In this document: piece after piece, positions 1 to 9,032 of the stretch
Layout of the letters: each line of letters begins with the position of its first letter
Numbering within the stretch: the first letter of the stretch is position 1
Source: an uncultured Bacteroidota bacterium
GTDB taxonomy: Bacteria; Bacteroidota; Bacteroidia; Flavobacteriales; TMED113
Direction: 5' to 3'
DNA length: 53,660 nucleotides
Assembly: GCA_902520385.1 (NCBI GenBank)
Contig: CABYOB010000004.1
Coordinates: 1 to 53,660 of the forward strand
Translations under genes and position numbers: made by a program
Notes under the pieces: generated by a model
Seen by the model: the letters and a program-made list of their open reading frames with translations, nothing else
Database searches by the model: none
What the model was told of the DNA's origin: nothing

Positions 1-1
1 T

Positions 2-1927
2 GAGGATCTTGATAACATTGGAGCAGGCACATATGATGTAGTTGTAACAGATGTTAATGGATGTACAATTTCAGCAACTGTAGTTATTACAGAATCAGAA
101 GCAATGACATTAGTAGTTGATGAGGTTACTGAAGGCCCTCATGTTTTAGGTGATATTAACGATGGTTTTGGTTCTATTTCAATTACTGTTAATGGCGGTA
201 CAGGAAATTATACTTACGAGTGGACGGCTTCATTAGCTGATGGTACAACTACGTGGGAGAATGGTGATGATATAGATGGTTTATTTGCAGGTACATATTC
301 AGTGCTTGTAAGTGATGTTAATGGTTGTACAATTTCATCTGAAATAACAGTTCCTTTTTATACACCATCTGCATGGTCTGTAGAAGAAACAGATTGTACT
401 CATTCTATTGAAGTTCCTGTTAATGCTGATATAAGTATTGACAATGACGCAATTACTTATGGAGACTGGATTGCAGCTTCTTTAGATGGTCAAGTTGTTG
501 GTATGATGATGTGGAATTTAGAAGCGTCTACGATGACTATATTTAGCGAATCAACTTTAGTAGGTGATAATTTTGAATGGTTTATATGGAATGCTAACGT
601 AGCTAATGAAGATGGTTTCGGTGGTGATTCTGATGGTGCATATTACAGTGCAGAAGCAACTTATGATGATTCTTATCCTAACGAAGGAGATTTTGCTTGT
701 GGCGGATTAAGTAAAGTATTAGATATTGTTGCAAGAACTGTTTATATGCAACAAATTGACATTCAAGAAGGTTGGGGAATGTACTCTACATTTATTTCTC
801 CAGATGACGCTTCTTTAGAATCTGTATTAGTAGATATTGAGGGAGACCTTGTTATAATGAAGGATGAAGATGGTGATGTTTTTTGGCCAGATCTTGGTAT
901 TAATACAATAGGATCATTGATTGATGGAGAAGGTTATTCTATTAAAGCAGAGTCAGTAAATATGTTAGAAATTTCAGGGGATTTAATACCTTCTAATTTA
1001 CCAATATTTATGCCTGCTGGATGGAGCTTTATAGGTTATTTACATCAAGAGCCTGCAGATGCAGCTGGAATGATGTCTTCTCTAGTTGAAGCAAGTAATT
1101 TAATTATAATGAAGGATGGTGATGGTCAGGTATTTTGGCCTTTAATTAATGTGAATACTATTAGTGATGGCTCTGGTATGATGAATCCTGGTCAAGGTTT
1201 TGCTATAAAAGTAGGGACAGAGGTAGGGCCAGATGCCCCATTTAGTTATCCTGCTATAACTAATGCACAAAGAATTGGCTCACCTTCACCAACATATCCA
1301 TTGTATAATTATTCGAAAGCAATAAATACTGGAGATAATATGGTTATAGGTATTCCTTTGAATTCATGGAACAATATTCCTGAAGTTGGGGATGAAATTG
1401 CAGCATATAATTCGAAAGGAAATTTAGTTGGTAGTGTAACATTTAATGGAGAGTCAACTGCATTAACAGTTTGGGGAGATGATCCAACAACAGATTTTGT
1501 TGAAGGGTTATTAGAAGGAGAAAATGTTAAATTGGAAATTTGGAAAAAATCTGACAATTCAATTGAAACAATTAGTGTTGATAATTGGATTGAAGGAGGT
1601 GATGTTTATATATCTAATGGTATTGCAATTGCAGGTGATGTTAGATTTAATAAATCTATGGAAATGGGATATGAATTATATTCAAACTTCCCGAATCCAT
1701 TTGATTCACAAACTACAATAAGTTTCTTCGTTCCTGAAAATGGAAATGTTAGTGTAGCGGTTTATGATTTGGTAGGAAACATGGTTGAAGAATTAACTAA
1801 TACTAATTTTGAACCAGGTATGTATAATCTACTATTTAACGCTGAAAACCTTGCGCAAGGAACATATTTTGTGCGAATGCAAGCAGCGAATACTATTTTA
1901 ACAAAGAAAATGGATGTAGTAAAATAA
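2..1927 (+). CDS. Secreted T9SS cargo protein with SprB-like repeats, 5'-truncated by window edge
   Basis: The frame is open from base 2, so the first in-frame ATG (104) is not the true start and the gene begins outside the window. Near the N-terminal end two copies of a SprB-type module are visible, each ending AGTY-V-V-DVNGCTIS, spaced 88 residues. A second internal duplication follows (MKDEDGDVFWP and MKDGDGQVFWP, 84 residues apart). The C-terminal ~75 residues form a type A T9SS sorting domain (NFPNPFDSQTTISF, then YDLVGNMVEEL, GTYFVRM and a final Lys-Lys-Met motif). By family knowledge such proteins are exported by the Sec system, cross the outer membrane through the type IX system and are retained on the surface or released. 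SprB repeats are typical of gliding adhesins and other large surface proteins. A clear terminator follows. The catalytic or binding role of the middle region is unknown. Confidence 0.85.
   Translation, partial: EDLDNIGAGTYDVVVTDVNGCTISATVVITESEAMTLVVDEVTEGPHVLGDINDGFGSISITVNGGTGNYTYEWTASLADGTTTWENGDDIDGLFAGTYSVLVSDVNGCTISSEITVPFYTPSAWSVEETDCTHSIEVPVNADISIDNDAITYGDWIAASLDGQVVGMMMWNLEASTMTIFSESTLVGDNFEWFIWNANVANEDGFGGDSDGAYYSAEATYDDSYPNEGDFACGGLSKVLDIVARTVYMQQIDIQEGWGMYSTFISPDDASLESVLVDIEGDLVIMKDEDGDVFWPDLGINTIGSLIDGEGYSIKAESVNMLEISGDLIPSNLPIFMPAGWSFIGYLHQEPADAAGMMSSLVEASNLIIMKDGDGQVFWPLINVNTISDGSGMMNPGQGFAIKVGTEVGPDAPFSYPAITNAQRIGSPSPTYPLYNYSKAINTGDNMVIGIPLNSWNNIPEVGDEIAAYNSKGNLVGSVTFNGESTALTVWGDDPTTDFVEGLLEGENVKLEIWKKSDNSIETISVDNWIEGGDVYISNGIAIAGDVRFNKSMEMGYELYSNFPNPFDSQTTISFFVPENGNVSVAVYDLVGNMVEELTNTNFEPGMYNLLFNAENLAQGTYFVRMQAANTILTKKMDVVK
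23..73 (+). repeat. SprB-type module end, copy 1
   Basis: Encodes AGTYDVVVTDVNGCTIS. It is near-identical in protein to the copy at 287-337, exactly 264 bp downstream (88 codons). It marks the end of one adhesin-like beta module in the truncated T9SS cargo protein. Confidence 0.75.
287..337 (+). repeat. SprB-type module end, copy 2
   Basis: Encodes AGTYSVLVSDVNGCTIS, the second copy of the module end seen at 23-73. The DNA has diverged at third positions, so the duplication is old or selected at protein level. Confidence 0.75.
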
Positions 1928-1948
1928 TTATACCCTAATTATGTTTTT

Positions 1949-1985
1949 AAAAATACCCCTTCTTTTTGAAAGGGGTATTTTTATA
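1949..1985 (+). terminator. Intrinsic terminator after T9SS cargo gene
   Basis: A stem AATACCCCTT / AAGGGGTATT with loop CTTTTTG is followed by a run of T. It lies about 20 bp after the stop codon at 1927 and separates this gene from the esterase starting at 2009. Confidence 0.85.
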
Positions 1986-2008
1986 TATTTAAAGAAAAAT
2001 ATATTTAT

Positions 2009-3142
2009 ATGAAAAAATTCTCTCAAGTACTAATTATTCTAGTAACAGCAAATTTAGTTTTTTCACAAGTTCCTTGCGAAGGAAGATATAGTGAGGAAAT
2101 TTTTAATGACGTACAAGTAACAACAGTTACATACTCTGATGTTAATAATTTACAAATGGATATATATCAACCAGTTGGTGATTTGGAAACTAAAAGACCG
2201 CTTATAATTTTTGCTCATGGGGGAACATTTATTTTTGGTAGTAAGAATAATGCTACTGCAGTAGATTTTTGTGAAGCATTTGCAAAACGAGGCTATGTAA
2301 CAGCTTCAATTAATTATAGGCTTGCAAGTGATATAGTCGGCTTTCTACAACAATTTACCTACTACCAAGATACGGAAAGTGCATATGAAGTTGTTTTAAA
2401 TGCTACCATGGATGGGAAAGCAGCAATAAGATATTTTAGAAAAGATTTTTATGAAAATAATAATACCTATGGTATAGATCCAGATCAAATTTGGGCTGGA
2501 GGTAATTCAGCTGGTGGTGTTTTATTTTTACATGCTGGTCATGTATGGAGTATTGATGAATTTACGAATTCACTTGATGATAATAGAGCCTCTATTGCAC
2601 AAGACATTTTCGAAGAATTAGGTGGAATTGAGGGTAGTAGTGGTAACCCAGGATACTCTTCTTCTCTTTCAGGTGTAATAAGTTTAGCAGGCGCATTACA
2701 TAGGTCTGAATATGTAGACATGAATGATGTTCCAACAGTTTTTTGTCATGGAGATGCAGATGACACTGTTCCTTATGACTGCAATGGTTTTCAAAATAAC
2801 TCGAATTTTGATCAATTGTGTGGAGGTGGTGCATTATATCCTGAATTTAGCTCATTAGGATTAGGCACAGAGCTATTAACTTTTCCAAACGATGGGCATT
2901 GCCCTTGGTCATCTAGTTCATCTAAAATGGATCAAGTTATTTCTTTTGTTTCAGATTTTGTTTTTGAAAGAATTGAATGCGATGATCAGTTCTCTGCATT
3001 AAATGGTAGCTTAATGTCTTCACCGATTTTAATTAATCAAGTAAATTTATTAGGTAGATCATTTAATAATAGCGATAACGGATTTGTTTTTTCTATTTTT
3101 GAAAATGGCAAAGTGGAAAAAAAGTATATACTTAATAAGTGA
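2009..3142 (+). CDS. Secreted alpha/beta-hydrolase (carboxylesterase-like)
   Basis: A 377-residue protein with an N-terminal signal peptide (hydrophobic residues ~5-19 ending FSQ). The alpha/beta-hydrolase landmarks are in order: the oxyanion-hole FAHGGTFIFGS, the nucleophile elbow GGNSAGG, the acid loop HGDADDTVPYD and the catalytic His in DGHCPW. This is the layout of the esterase/lipase and BD-FAE-like family, which hydrolyses carboxylic esters; the substrate is not deducible. The last ~35 residues (VNLLGRSF, FENGKVEKKYILNK) resemble only the end of a type A T9SS sorting domain, so export through T9SS is plausible, with a shortened tail. The 3' end overlaps hflX, on the other strand, by 11 bp. 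Confidence 0.85.
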   Translation: MKKFSQVLIILVTANLVFSQVPCEGRYSEEIFNDVQVTTVTYSDVNNLQMDIYQPVGDLETKRPLIIFAHGGTFIFGSKNNATAVDFCEAFAKRGYVTASINYRLASDIVGFLQQFTYYQDTESAYEVVLNATMDGKAAIRYFRKDFYENNNTYGIDPDQIWAGGNSAGGVLFLHAGHVWSIDEFTNSLDDNRASIAQDIFEELGGIEGSSGNPGYSSSLSGVISLAGALHRSEYVDMNDVPTVFCHGDADDTVPYDCNGFQNNSNFDQLCGGGALYPEFSSLGLGTELLTFPNDGHCPWSSSSSKMDQVISFVSDFVFERIECDDQFSALNGSLMSSPILINQVNLLGRSFNNSDNGFVFSIFENGKVEKKYILNK

Positions 3143-4295
3143 TTTTTTTGTAGGGGTACCTAATAGACTGCGCTTCACAAACTTTTTTATATAATAAATC
3201 CTTAAACTTATTAAGTGTTTTTTTATTTAAAGCAGATATAAAAACACTATTATTATTTGTTTTTTTCATCCACGTTTTTTCCCAATATGCAAGATCATAA
3301 TTTTCAAATCCCCACTCACTTAAATCATCAGATTCTTTTTTTGTGTATGAAAACAAATCTATTTTATTAAATACAATTATTTGGGGCTTTTCTAGAGCAC
3401 TAAGTTCTTTGAGTGTCTTATTCACGGACTTCATATGTTCTTCAAAATTAGGATTAGAAATATCCACCACATGTATTAAAATGTCTGACTCTCGGACTTC
3501 ATCTAAAGTGGATTTAAATGATTCAACTAATTGGGTTGGCAGTTTACGAATAAAACCCACAGTATCAGATAACAAGAAAGGAGTATTGTTTATGACTACC
3601 TTTTTCATTTTAGTGTCTAATGTTGCAAATAATTTATTTTCTGCTAAAACCTTTGATTTACTAATAATGTTCATTAATGTAGATTTGCCGACATTAGTAT
3701 ATCCAACTAAAGAAACTCTAATCATATCTTTTCTTTTTTTTCTTTGGGTTTCCATTTGAATATCAATTTTTTTTAGTTGTGATTTCAAAAGGCTAATCTT
3801 TTTTCTAATCACTCTTCTATCTGTTTCAATTTCTTTTTCACCAGGACCTTTCATTCCAATACCCCCTTTTTGCTTTGATAAGTGAGTCCAAAGATTAGTT
3901 AGTCTTGGTAAAAGATATTGGTATTGAGCTAATTCAACCTGTGTTCTTGAATATGCTGTAGATGCTCGAAATGCAAAAATATCTAAGATTAAATTTGTTC
4001 GGTCTAAAATTTTACAATTTAAAATTCTTTCTATATTTCGTAGTTGGGATGGGGATAATTCATCATCAAAAATAACAACATCAATTTTTTCTGATTCTAA
4101 AAAATCTTTTACTTCATTGATCTTACCTTTTCCAATAAAAGACTTACTATTTTTTTTTAACATTTTTTGTAAAACTTTTTTTTTGGTTTCTGCACCAGCA
4201 GTTAAGGCTAGAAATTCAAGTTCATTAATAGACTCAATTGCAATATTTTCTGGTTGATTTTGAGTTATTATTCCAATTAAAAGTGCTTTTTCCAA
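3132..4295 (-). CDS. hflX: GTPase HflX, ribosome-associated
   Basis: A 387-residue HflX-family GTPase. The N-terminal HflX-specific domain (residues ~1-190, with KGKINEV and DDELSPSQLRNIE) is followed by a glycine-rich linker (GGIGMKGPGEKEIETDRR). The G domain then shows G1 GYTNVGKST, G3 DTVGFIRKLP and G4 NKID. HflX binds the 50S subunit and splits stalled or stressed ribosomes in an NTP-dependent manner. The gene lies 9 bp downstream of a small membrane-protein gene on the same strand, so the two are probably co-transcribed. Its 3' end runs 11 bp into the convergent esterase gene, leaving no room for a terminator. Confidence 0.95.
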   Translation of the reverse strand: MEKALLIGIITQNQPENIAIESINELEFLALTAGAETKKKVLQKMLKKNSKSFIGKGKINEVKDFLESEKIDVVIFDDELSPSQLRNIERILNCKILDRTNLILDIFAFRASTAYSRTQVELAQYQYLLPRLTNLWTHLSKQKGGIGMKGPGEKEIETDRRVIRKKISLLKSQLKKIDIQMETQRKKRKDMIRVSLVGYTNVGKSTLMNIISKSKVLAENKLFATLDTKMKKVVINNTPFLLSDTVGFIRKLPTQLVESFKSTLDEVRESDILIHVVDISNPNFEEHMKSVNKTLKELSALEKPQIIVFNKIDLFSYTKKESDDLSEWGFENYDLAYWEKTWMKKTNNNSVFISALNKKTLNKFKDLLYKKVCEAQSIRYPYKKITY

Positions 4296-4304
4296 GATAA
4301 TATA

Positions 4305-4673
4305 TTATTTATCTTGTCGTGCCTGAATAAAACTTTTTATAAACACTACCATAGCAAAAATGGAAGAAATTAGCATTACGCCAATTCTAAAAAACCTTAC
4401 AATATTAAATGTTGCATCTGGTCCCGGGCAAAATGTTTTGTATAGTGGAAAAATGAGAGCTAATAAAATCATTAACGTAAGTAAAACAACAATGTGAGCA
4501 ATTATTTTGTTTTCTTTTTTCAATCCAAATGTCAGTAATAATATAATAAGCCCAAAAATAGGAGCAACTAATGCGGACTTGTTGATATCACCATCCATTG
4601 TTGCTATAAAACCCCAGGATCCAAATATTATTAGAATGATACTATTAATTAAACTAGCTTGATATGGTCTCAT
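4305..4673 (-). CDS. Small integral membrane protein, four predicted TM segments
   Basis: A 122-residue hydrophobic protein with four likely transmembrane helices (about residues 7-25, 35-52, 58-78 and 92-113) and short charged ends. I do not recognise a named family, although small four-helix proteins next to hflX-type genes occur in Bacteroidota. The only distinctive soluble segment is the loop KTFCPGPDATFN between helices 3 and 4. It is the first gene of a two-gene minus-strand unit with hflX. The upstream 67 bp region shared with the divergent amidohydrolase gene must carry both promoters. Function unknown. Confidence 0.7.
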   Translation of the reverse strand: MRPYQASLINSIILIIFGSWGFIATMDGDINKSALVAPIFGLIILLLTFGLKKENKIIAHIVVLLTLMILLALIFPLYKTFCPGPDATFNIVRFFRIGVMLISSIFAMVVFIKSFIQARQDK

Positions 4674-4740
4674 AAAAAAATGTTTTTATATTTATCTACT
4701 AAATTAATCAATTTTACCCTAAGTTTAGGCCATTATAGTT

Positions 4741-7593
4741 ATGAAAAAAAAACTCATCTTTATTTTTTTATTTCCGCTTATATTTTTTGGCCAAGAAAAC
4801 TTCCCTATTAATGGCGTTAAACAAACAGCACAAGCAACTCACGCATTTATAAATGTAAATATTTATTTAAATTATAATGAGAAAATTGAAGATGCAACTT
4901 TAATTATAAAAAATGACAAAATATTAGATGTTGGAAAAAATATTAAAATACCTGCGGAATCTATAATTCATGACTTAACTAATTTTACTATTTGCCCATC
5001 ATTTATAGATATTTTCACAGATTACGGTCAATCCAATGAGATTAAAAATGAAAAAACCATAGGATCTTGGAATGAAGCCCTGAATATAGAATATAATGCA
5101 GTTAATAATTTTTATATAAATAATAATGAAGCCAAAGGTTTTATTAATTCTGGATTTGGGCTTGTCAACTCATTAAAAAGAGATGGAATTATTAGGGGAA
5201 CATCCACGTTAGTTTCATTAACTTATGAAAAACCAAATACATCTATTTTTTTAAGCAAGTCAGCTTTATGTATGTCGTTTAATAAAGGCAGCTCCCCACA
5301 ATCTTATCCTAATTCATTAATGGGCTCTATTGCACTTTTAAGACAAGCATATTATGATTTAGATTGGTATGAAAATGGCTCTACGGGTCATGATAATTCT
5401 TTAGAAGCCTTTAGTCAAAATAAAAATTTACCAAAGATATTTGAAGTTAGTGATTATCAGTCAATTTTTAGGGCTAATGAAATAGGTGAAGAGTTTGATG
5501 ATAATTATATAATTAAAACATCAGGAGATGAATATCAAAGAATTAAGGAGTTAAAAAATATAAATAGAAAATTAATAGTTCCTTTAAACTTCCCAAATAT
5601 TGATTTGCCAAATGATCCATATGAAAATTTAGAAACATCCGTAAAGCAATTAAAACATTGGGAGAGCGCGCCATTTAATGCATCTATATTATCAGAAAAT
5701 AACATACAAATTGCTTTTACAACTTTTGGGCAAAGTCCCACAGATTTTTTTAATAATTTGAAAACGGCTATTTCGTGTGGCCTATCTCAGAAAAGTGCTT
5801 TAAAAGCTTTAACCTATAATCCTGCAAAATTCTTAAAAGTATATAATCAAGTTGGATCTATAGCTAAAGGAAAAAAAGCAAATTTTATAATTTTTAGTGG
5901 CGATTTGTTTTCAAAAGATTTTTTAATATATGAAAATTGGATTAATGGAAAAAAGCATGAAATAAATAATAAGAATATTGTAAAATTATTAGGTAATCAT
6001 TCATTATTTGTAGATGAAAAAGAGATTGGAGACATTCAGTTTAATCTTGCAAACAAAAAGTTGGTTGGAAAATTTTCAGGTGATAGTTTAGAAAAAAGAT
6101 TTTTAACTAATATAGAATTAGTTGGTGATAGAATTTCTTTTTCACAAAAGAATAATTTGTATAGCGGCATTTTTGAATCAGACATTTTTGGTGAGATGAG
6201 GGACTCCTTGAGTGATTGGAGAAATTGGAGATTAGTAAAAAATAATAGAAAGACTCAGTCAGTAAAAAGCCCAGGAATAAAACAAAAAGATAGTGTAGAA
6301 ATTTTGTTTCCAAATATGGCCTATGGTTTAAAAGAACAACCTAAAAGAGAGTCGCTATTATTTAAAAACGCAACTGTTTGGACTAATGAGTCTAGGGGTA
6401 TTATTCAAAACTGTGATGTTGCTATAGAAAGGGGTAAAATTATTGCAGTAGGAAAAAAAATCAAAAAAAGTATTTTTAGAAACTCTAAAGATGTTAGGGT
6501 TATTGATGCGTCAGGAAAACATATTACCTCTGGTATAATTGATGAGCATTCCCATATAGCAATAAGTAAAGGTGTTAATGAGGGGACTCAGGCTATAACA
6601 TCTGAGGTTAGAATAGGAGATGTTATTAATGCAAATGATATAAATATATATAGGCAACTAGCTGGGGGCGTTACAGTGGCTCAGTTATTACACGGCTCTG
6701 CGAATCCAATAGGTGGTCAATCAGCAATTATTAAATTGAGATGGGGGCAGTCAGCTGAAAAATTAAAGTTCTTAAAATCAAAACCTTTTATCAAATTTGC
6801 CTTAGGGGAAAATGTAAAGCAATCTAATTGGGGCGGGCGGCATAAAACTAGATTTCCTCAAACAAGAATGGGCGTTGAACAAATCATGTATGATGCGTTT
6901 AGCAGAGCAAAAGAATATGAATATAATATTAAAAATTATAAAAAAAATAAAACATTAAAGCCAAGAAAAGATCTAGAGCTAGATGCGCTAGTTGAGATAT
7001 TAAATAAAAAAAGATTTATTACGTGCCATTCCTATGTTCAATCCGAAATAAATATGTTAATTAATTTAGCCGAAGCCTTTGATTTTAAAGTCAACACATT
7101 TACTCATGTATTAGAAGGTTATAAAGTGGCAGATAAATTAAAAAAACATGGCGCAAGTGCATCTACTTTTTCTGATTGGTGGGCATATAAGTATGAGGTT
7201 AATGATGCTATTCCTCATAATGCATCAATTTTGAACAAAATGGGTGTTAATACAGCTATAAACTCGGATGATGCAGAAATGGGAAGAAGGCTAAATCAAG
7301 AAGCGGCCAAAATGGTTAAATATGGCAACACATCACAAGAAGATGCTTGGAAAATGATTACATTAAACCCTGCTAAAATGTTACAAATAGATAAATATGT
7401 TGGAAGTCTTCGAAAAAATAAAGATGCTGATATTGTGGTTTGGTCAGATAACCCATTATCTATTTATTCAATAGTTGAGGCAACTTATGTGGACGGGAGG
7501 TGTTATTTTTCTGTTCCAAAAGATAAAGAACATAGAACTTACATTCGTGAAGAAAGAAATAGAATATTAAATAAATTAATGAATAAAAATTAA
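4741..7593 (+). CDS. Exported double-barrel amidohydrolase (imidazolonepropionase-like)
   Basis: A 950-residue protein with a signal peptide (residues ~1-17, ending FFGQ) and two tandem amidohydrolase-like halves. The C-terminal half carries the metal-binding set: H603-S-H605 in IDEHSHIAI, H763 in CHSY, H789 in FTHVLEG and D843 in NSDDAE. The N-terminal half has the same fold landmarks (PSFIDIFTDYG; AKGKKANFIIFSGD) but lacks the HxH and later His ligands, so it is presumably structural. These proteins are annotated as metal-dependent hydrolases of cyclic amides or peptides; the true substrate is unknown. A second amidohydrolase-like gene starts 1 bp after its stop, so the two are translationally coupled and probably form a complex. 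Confidence 0.88.
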   Translation: MKKKLIFIFLFPLIFFGQENFPINGVKQTAQATHAFINVNIYLNYNEKIEDATLIIKNDKILDVGKNIKIPAESIIHDLTNFTICPSFIDIFTDYGQSNEIKNEKTIGSWNEALNIEYNAVNNFYINNNEAKGFINSGFGLVNSLKRDGIIRGTSTLVSLTYEKPNTSIFLSKSALCMSFNKGSSPQSYPNSLMGSIALLRQAYYDLDWYENGSTGHDNSLEAFSQNKNLPKIFEVSDYQSIFRANEIGEEFDDNYIIKTSGDEYQRIKELKNINRKLIVPLNFPNIDLPNDPYENLETSVKQLKHWESAPFNASILSENNIQIAFTTFGQSPTDFFNNLKTAISCGLSQKSALKALTYNPAKFLKVYNQVGSIAKGKKANFIIFSGDLFSKDFLIYENWINGKKHEINNKNIVKLLGNHSLFVDEKEIGDIQFNLANKKLVGKFSGDSLEKRFLTNIELVGDRISFSQKNNLYSGIFESDIFGEMRDSLSDWRNWRLVKNNRKTQSVKSPGIKQKDSVEILFPNMAYGLKEQPKRESLLFKNATVWTNESRGIIQNCDVAIERGKIIAVGKKIKKSIFRNSKDVRVIDASGKHITSGIIDEHSHIAISKGVNEGTQAITSEVRIGDVINANDINIYRQLAGGVTVAQLLHGSANPIGGQSAIIKLRWGQSAEKLKFLKSKPFIKFALGENVKQSNWGGRHKTRFPQTRMGVEQIMYDAFSRAKEYEYNIKNYKKNKTLKPRKDLELDALVEILNKKRFITCHSYVQSEINMLINLAEAFDFKVNTFTHVLEGYKVADKLKKHGASASTFSDWWAYKYEVNDAIPHNASILNKMGVNTAINSDDAEMGRRLNQEAAKMVKYGNTSQEDAWKMITLNPAKMLQIDKYVGSLRKNKDADIVVWSDNPLSIYSIVEATYVDGRCYFSVPKDKEHRTYIREERNRILNKLMNKN

Positions 7594-7594
7594 G

Positions 7595-8905
7595 ATGTTA
7601 AAATTAATATTTTTTATAACTTTTTCGTACTCAATTTTTTCTCAAGAAAAAATCATTGAAGATACAGATAGATATATTTTGGTTGGAGGGTTTGCTCATA
7701 TTGGGAATGGAGAAGTTATAGAAAATTCAACAATAATAATTGAAGGTGAGAAAATAGTGGCCATAGGGCCTTCGGATTTGGTAATCGTTAATAAAGAGAG
7801 AGGAAAAACGTATGATTTAAGTGGAAAGCATATTTACCCTTCTTTTATTTTACCAAATACAACGTTAGGATTAGTAGAAATTGATGCGGTAAGAGCAACA
7901 AGAGATGAAAGAGAAACAGGTGACTTAAATCCGAATGTTCGGTCTCAAATAGCATATAATACAGAATCTATAGTTTCTAGTACAGTTAGAACAAATGGAA
8001 TACTAATAGTACAGATTACCCCAAGAGGAGGTTTGATATCAGGAACATCATCTTTAATGAAATTAGATGGTTGGAATTGGGAAGATGCAACCTATTTAAA
8101 GGATGATGGAATACATTTAAACTGGCCAGAGTTACACGACTTTCATTATCATGGTCATAGTCATGTTTTTACGGCCTCAGATAATTCCGTTGAAAATGAA
8201 GAAAAGGAGGATGTTCTGAAATCACTAAGCATTTTAAGTTCGTTATTTAATGAAGCTAAAAAATATTCTAAAATAAAAAATAAGCATATTGATTTACGTT
8301 TACAATCGTTGCAAGATTTGTTCAATGGAAATAAAACATTATATATTCATGTAAATGGAGCAAATGGTATAAAAGAGTCAGTATTATTTGCAAAAAAAAA
8401 TAATGTCAAAAAAATTGTTTTGGTAGGGGCGTCAGAATCTTGGAGGGTAACAGATTTTATCTCTTCAAATAATATTCCAGTTATTTTGGGTAGATTACAT
8501 AGTTTGCCAAATTATACTGAAGACGATATTGACCAACCATATAAAACTCCTAAAATATTACAAGAATCAGGTATTCTTTTTTGTTTAGATTATTCAGGAG
8601 ATATGCCTAGAATGGGATCAAGAAACTTGCCATTTTTGGCTGGGACAGCAGCGGCTTACGGCCTAAACAAAGAAGAGGCATTACAACTTATAACGTTAAA
8701 TACAGCAAAAATTTTGGGAATAGATAATAGAACAGGATCCCTTGAAACCGGTAAAGAAGCAAATTTATTTATTTCTACAGGCGATGCCTTGGATATGATT
8801 TCACATAATGTTGAAATGCTATTTTTAATGGGTAAAAAGGTATCACTAGACAACCATCAAACTAAACTTTATAAAAAATTTTCTGATAAGTTTGACATAA
8901 AATAA
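7595..8905 (+). CDS. Exported amidohydrolase-like partner protein, metal ligands missing
   Basis: A 436-residue protein with a signal peptide (residues ~1-16, ending IFSQ). It contains the beta-sandwich start of the amidohydrolase family (YILVGGFAHIGNGEVIENSTIIIEG) and the family C-terminus (LNTAKILGIDNRTGSLETGKEANLFIS). At the site where active members have HxH it reads PSFILPNTTLG, and no later His-His-Asp set is apparent, so it is probably catalytically degenerate. It is similar in plan to the N-terminal half of the preceding 950-residue protein, from which it is separated by 1 bp. A regulatory or structural subunit of that enzyme is the simplest reading. A strong terminator follows. Confidence 0.85.
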   Translation: MLKLIFFITFSYSIFSQEKIIEDTDRYILVGGFAHIGNGEVIENSTIIIEGEKIVAIGPSDLVIVNKERGKTYDLSGKHIYPSFILPNTTLGLVEIDAVRATRDERETGDLNPNVRSQIAYNTESIVSSTVRTNGILIVQITPRGGLISGTSSLMKLDGWNWEDATYLKDDGIHLNWPELHDFHYHGHSHVFTASDNSVENEEKEDVLKSLSILSSLFNEAKKYSKIKNKHIDLRLQSLQDLFNGNKTLYIHVNGANGIKESVLFAKKNNVKKIVLVGASESWRVTDFISSNNIPVILGRLHSLPNYTEDDIDQPYKTPKILQESGILFCLDYSGDMPRMGSRNLPFLAGTAAAYGLNKEEALQLITLNTAKILGIDNRTGSLETGKEANLFISTGDALDMISHNVEMLFLMGKKVSLDNHQTKLYKKFSDKFDIK

Positions 8906-8924
8906 ACTAATTATTTAATAGATT

Positions 8925-8952
8925 AAAAAGAGGGCAATTGCCCTCTTTTTTT
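8925..8952 (+). terminator. Intrinsic terminator after amidohydrolase pair
   Basis: A perfect inverted repeat, AAAAAGAGGGC / GCCCTCTTTTT around an AATT loop, followed by more T. It lies 20 bp after the stop codon of the second amidohydrolase and just before the sigma-54-like promoter. Confidence 0.9.
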
Positions 8953-8967
8953 ATGTCTAAAAAAAAG

Positions 8968-8985
8968 TTTGGCACGGCATTTGAT
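8968..8985 (+). promoter_or_regulatory. Sigma-54 (RpoN) promoter for the YXWGXW-type gene
   Basis: TGGCACG (8970-8976), four bases, then TTGA (8981-8984) matches the -24/-12 consensus TGGCACG-N4-TTGC with one mismatch and correct spacing. The -24 element is preceded by TT, as is common. Transcription would start around 8996. That places the ATG at 9000 almost at the transcript end and supports the ATG at 9033 as the start codon. Confidence 0.65.
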
Positions 8986-9032
8986 TTAAAGAGAGATGTA
9001 TGAAATCAAAGTTTAATTTAAATAATAATATT

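Noticed and set aside
104..106. ATG at 104 as start of the first gene
   Set aside because: The frame is open back to base 2 and encodes another SprB-type module end upstream, so the gene is truncated by the window edge.
9000..9002. ATG at 9000 as start of the Trp-rich exported protein
   Set aside because: It would put a polar Asn-rich stretch before the signal peptide and sits at the predicted sigma-54 transcription start; 9033 fits better.
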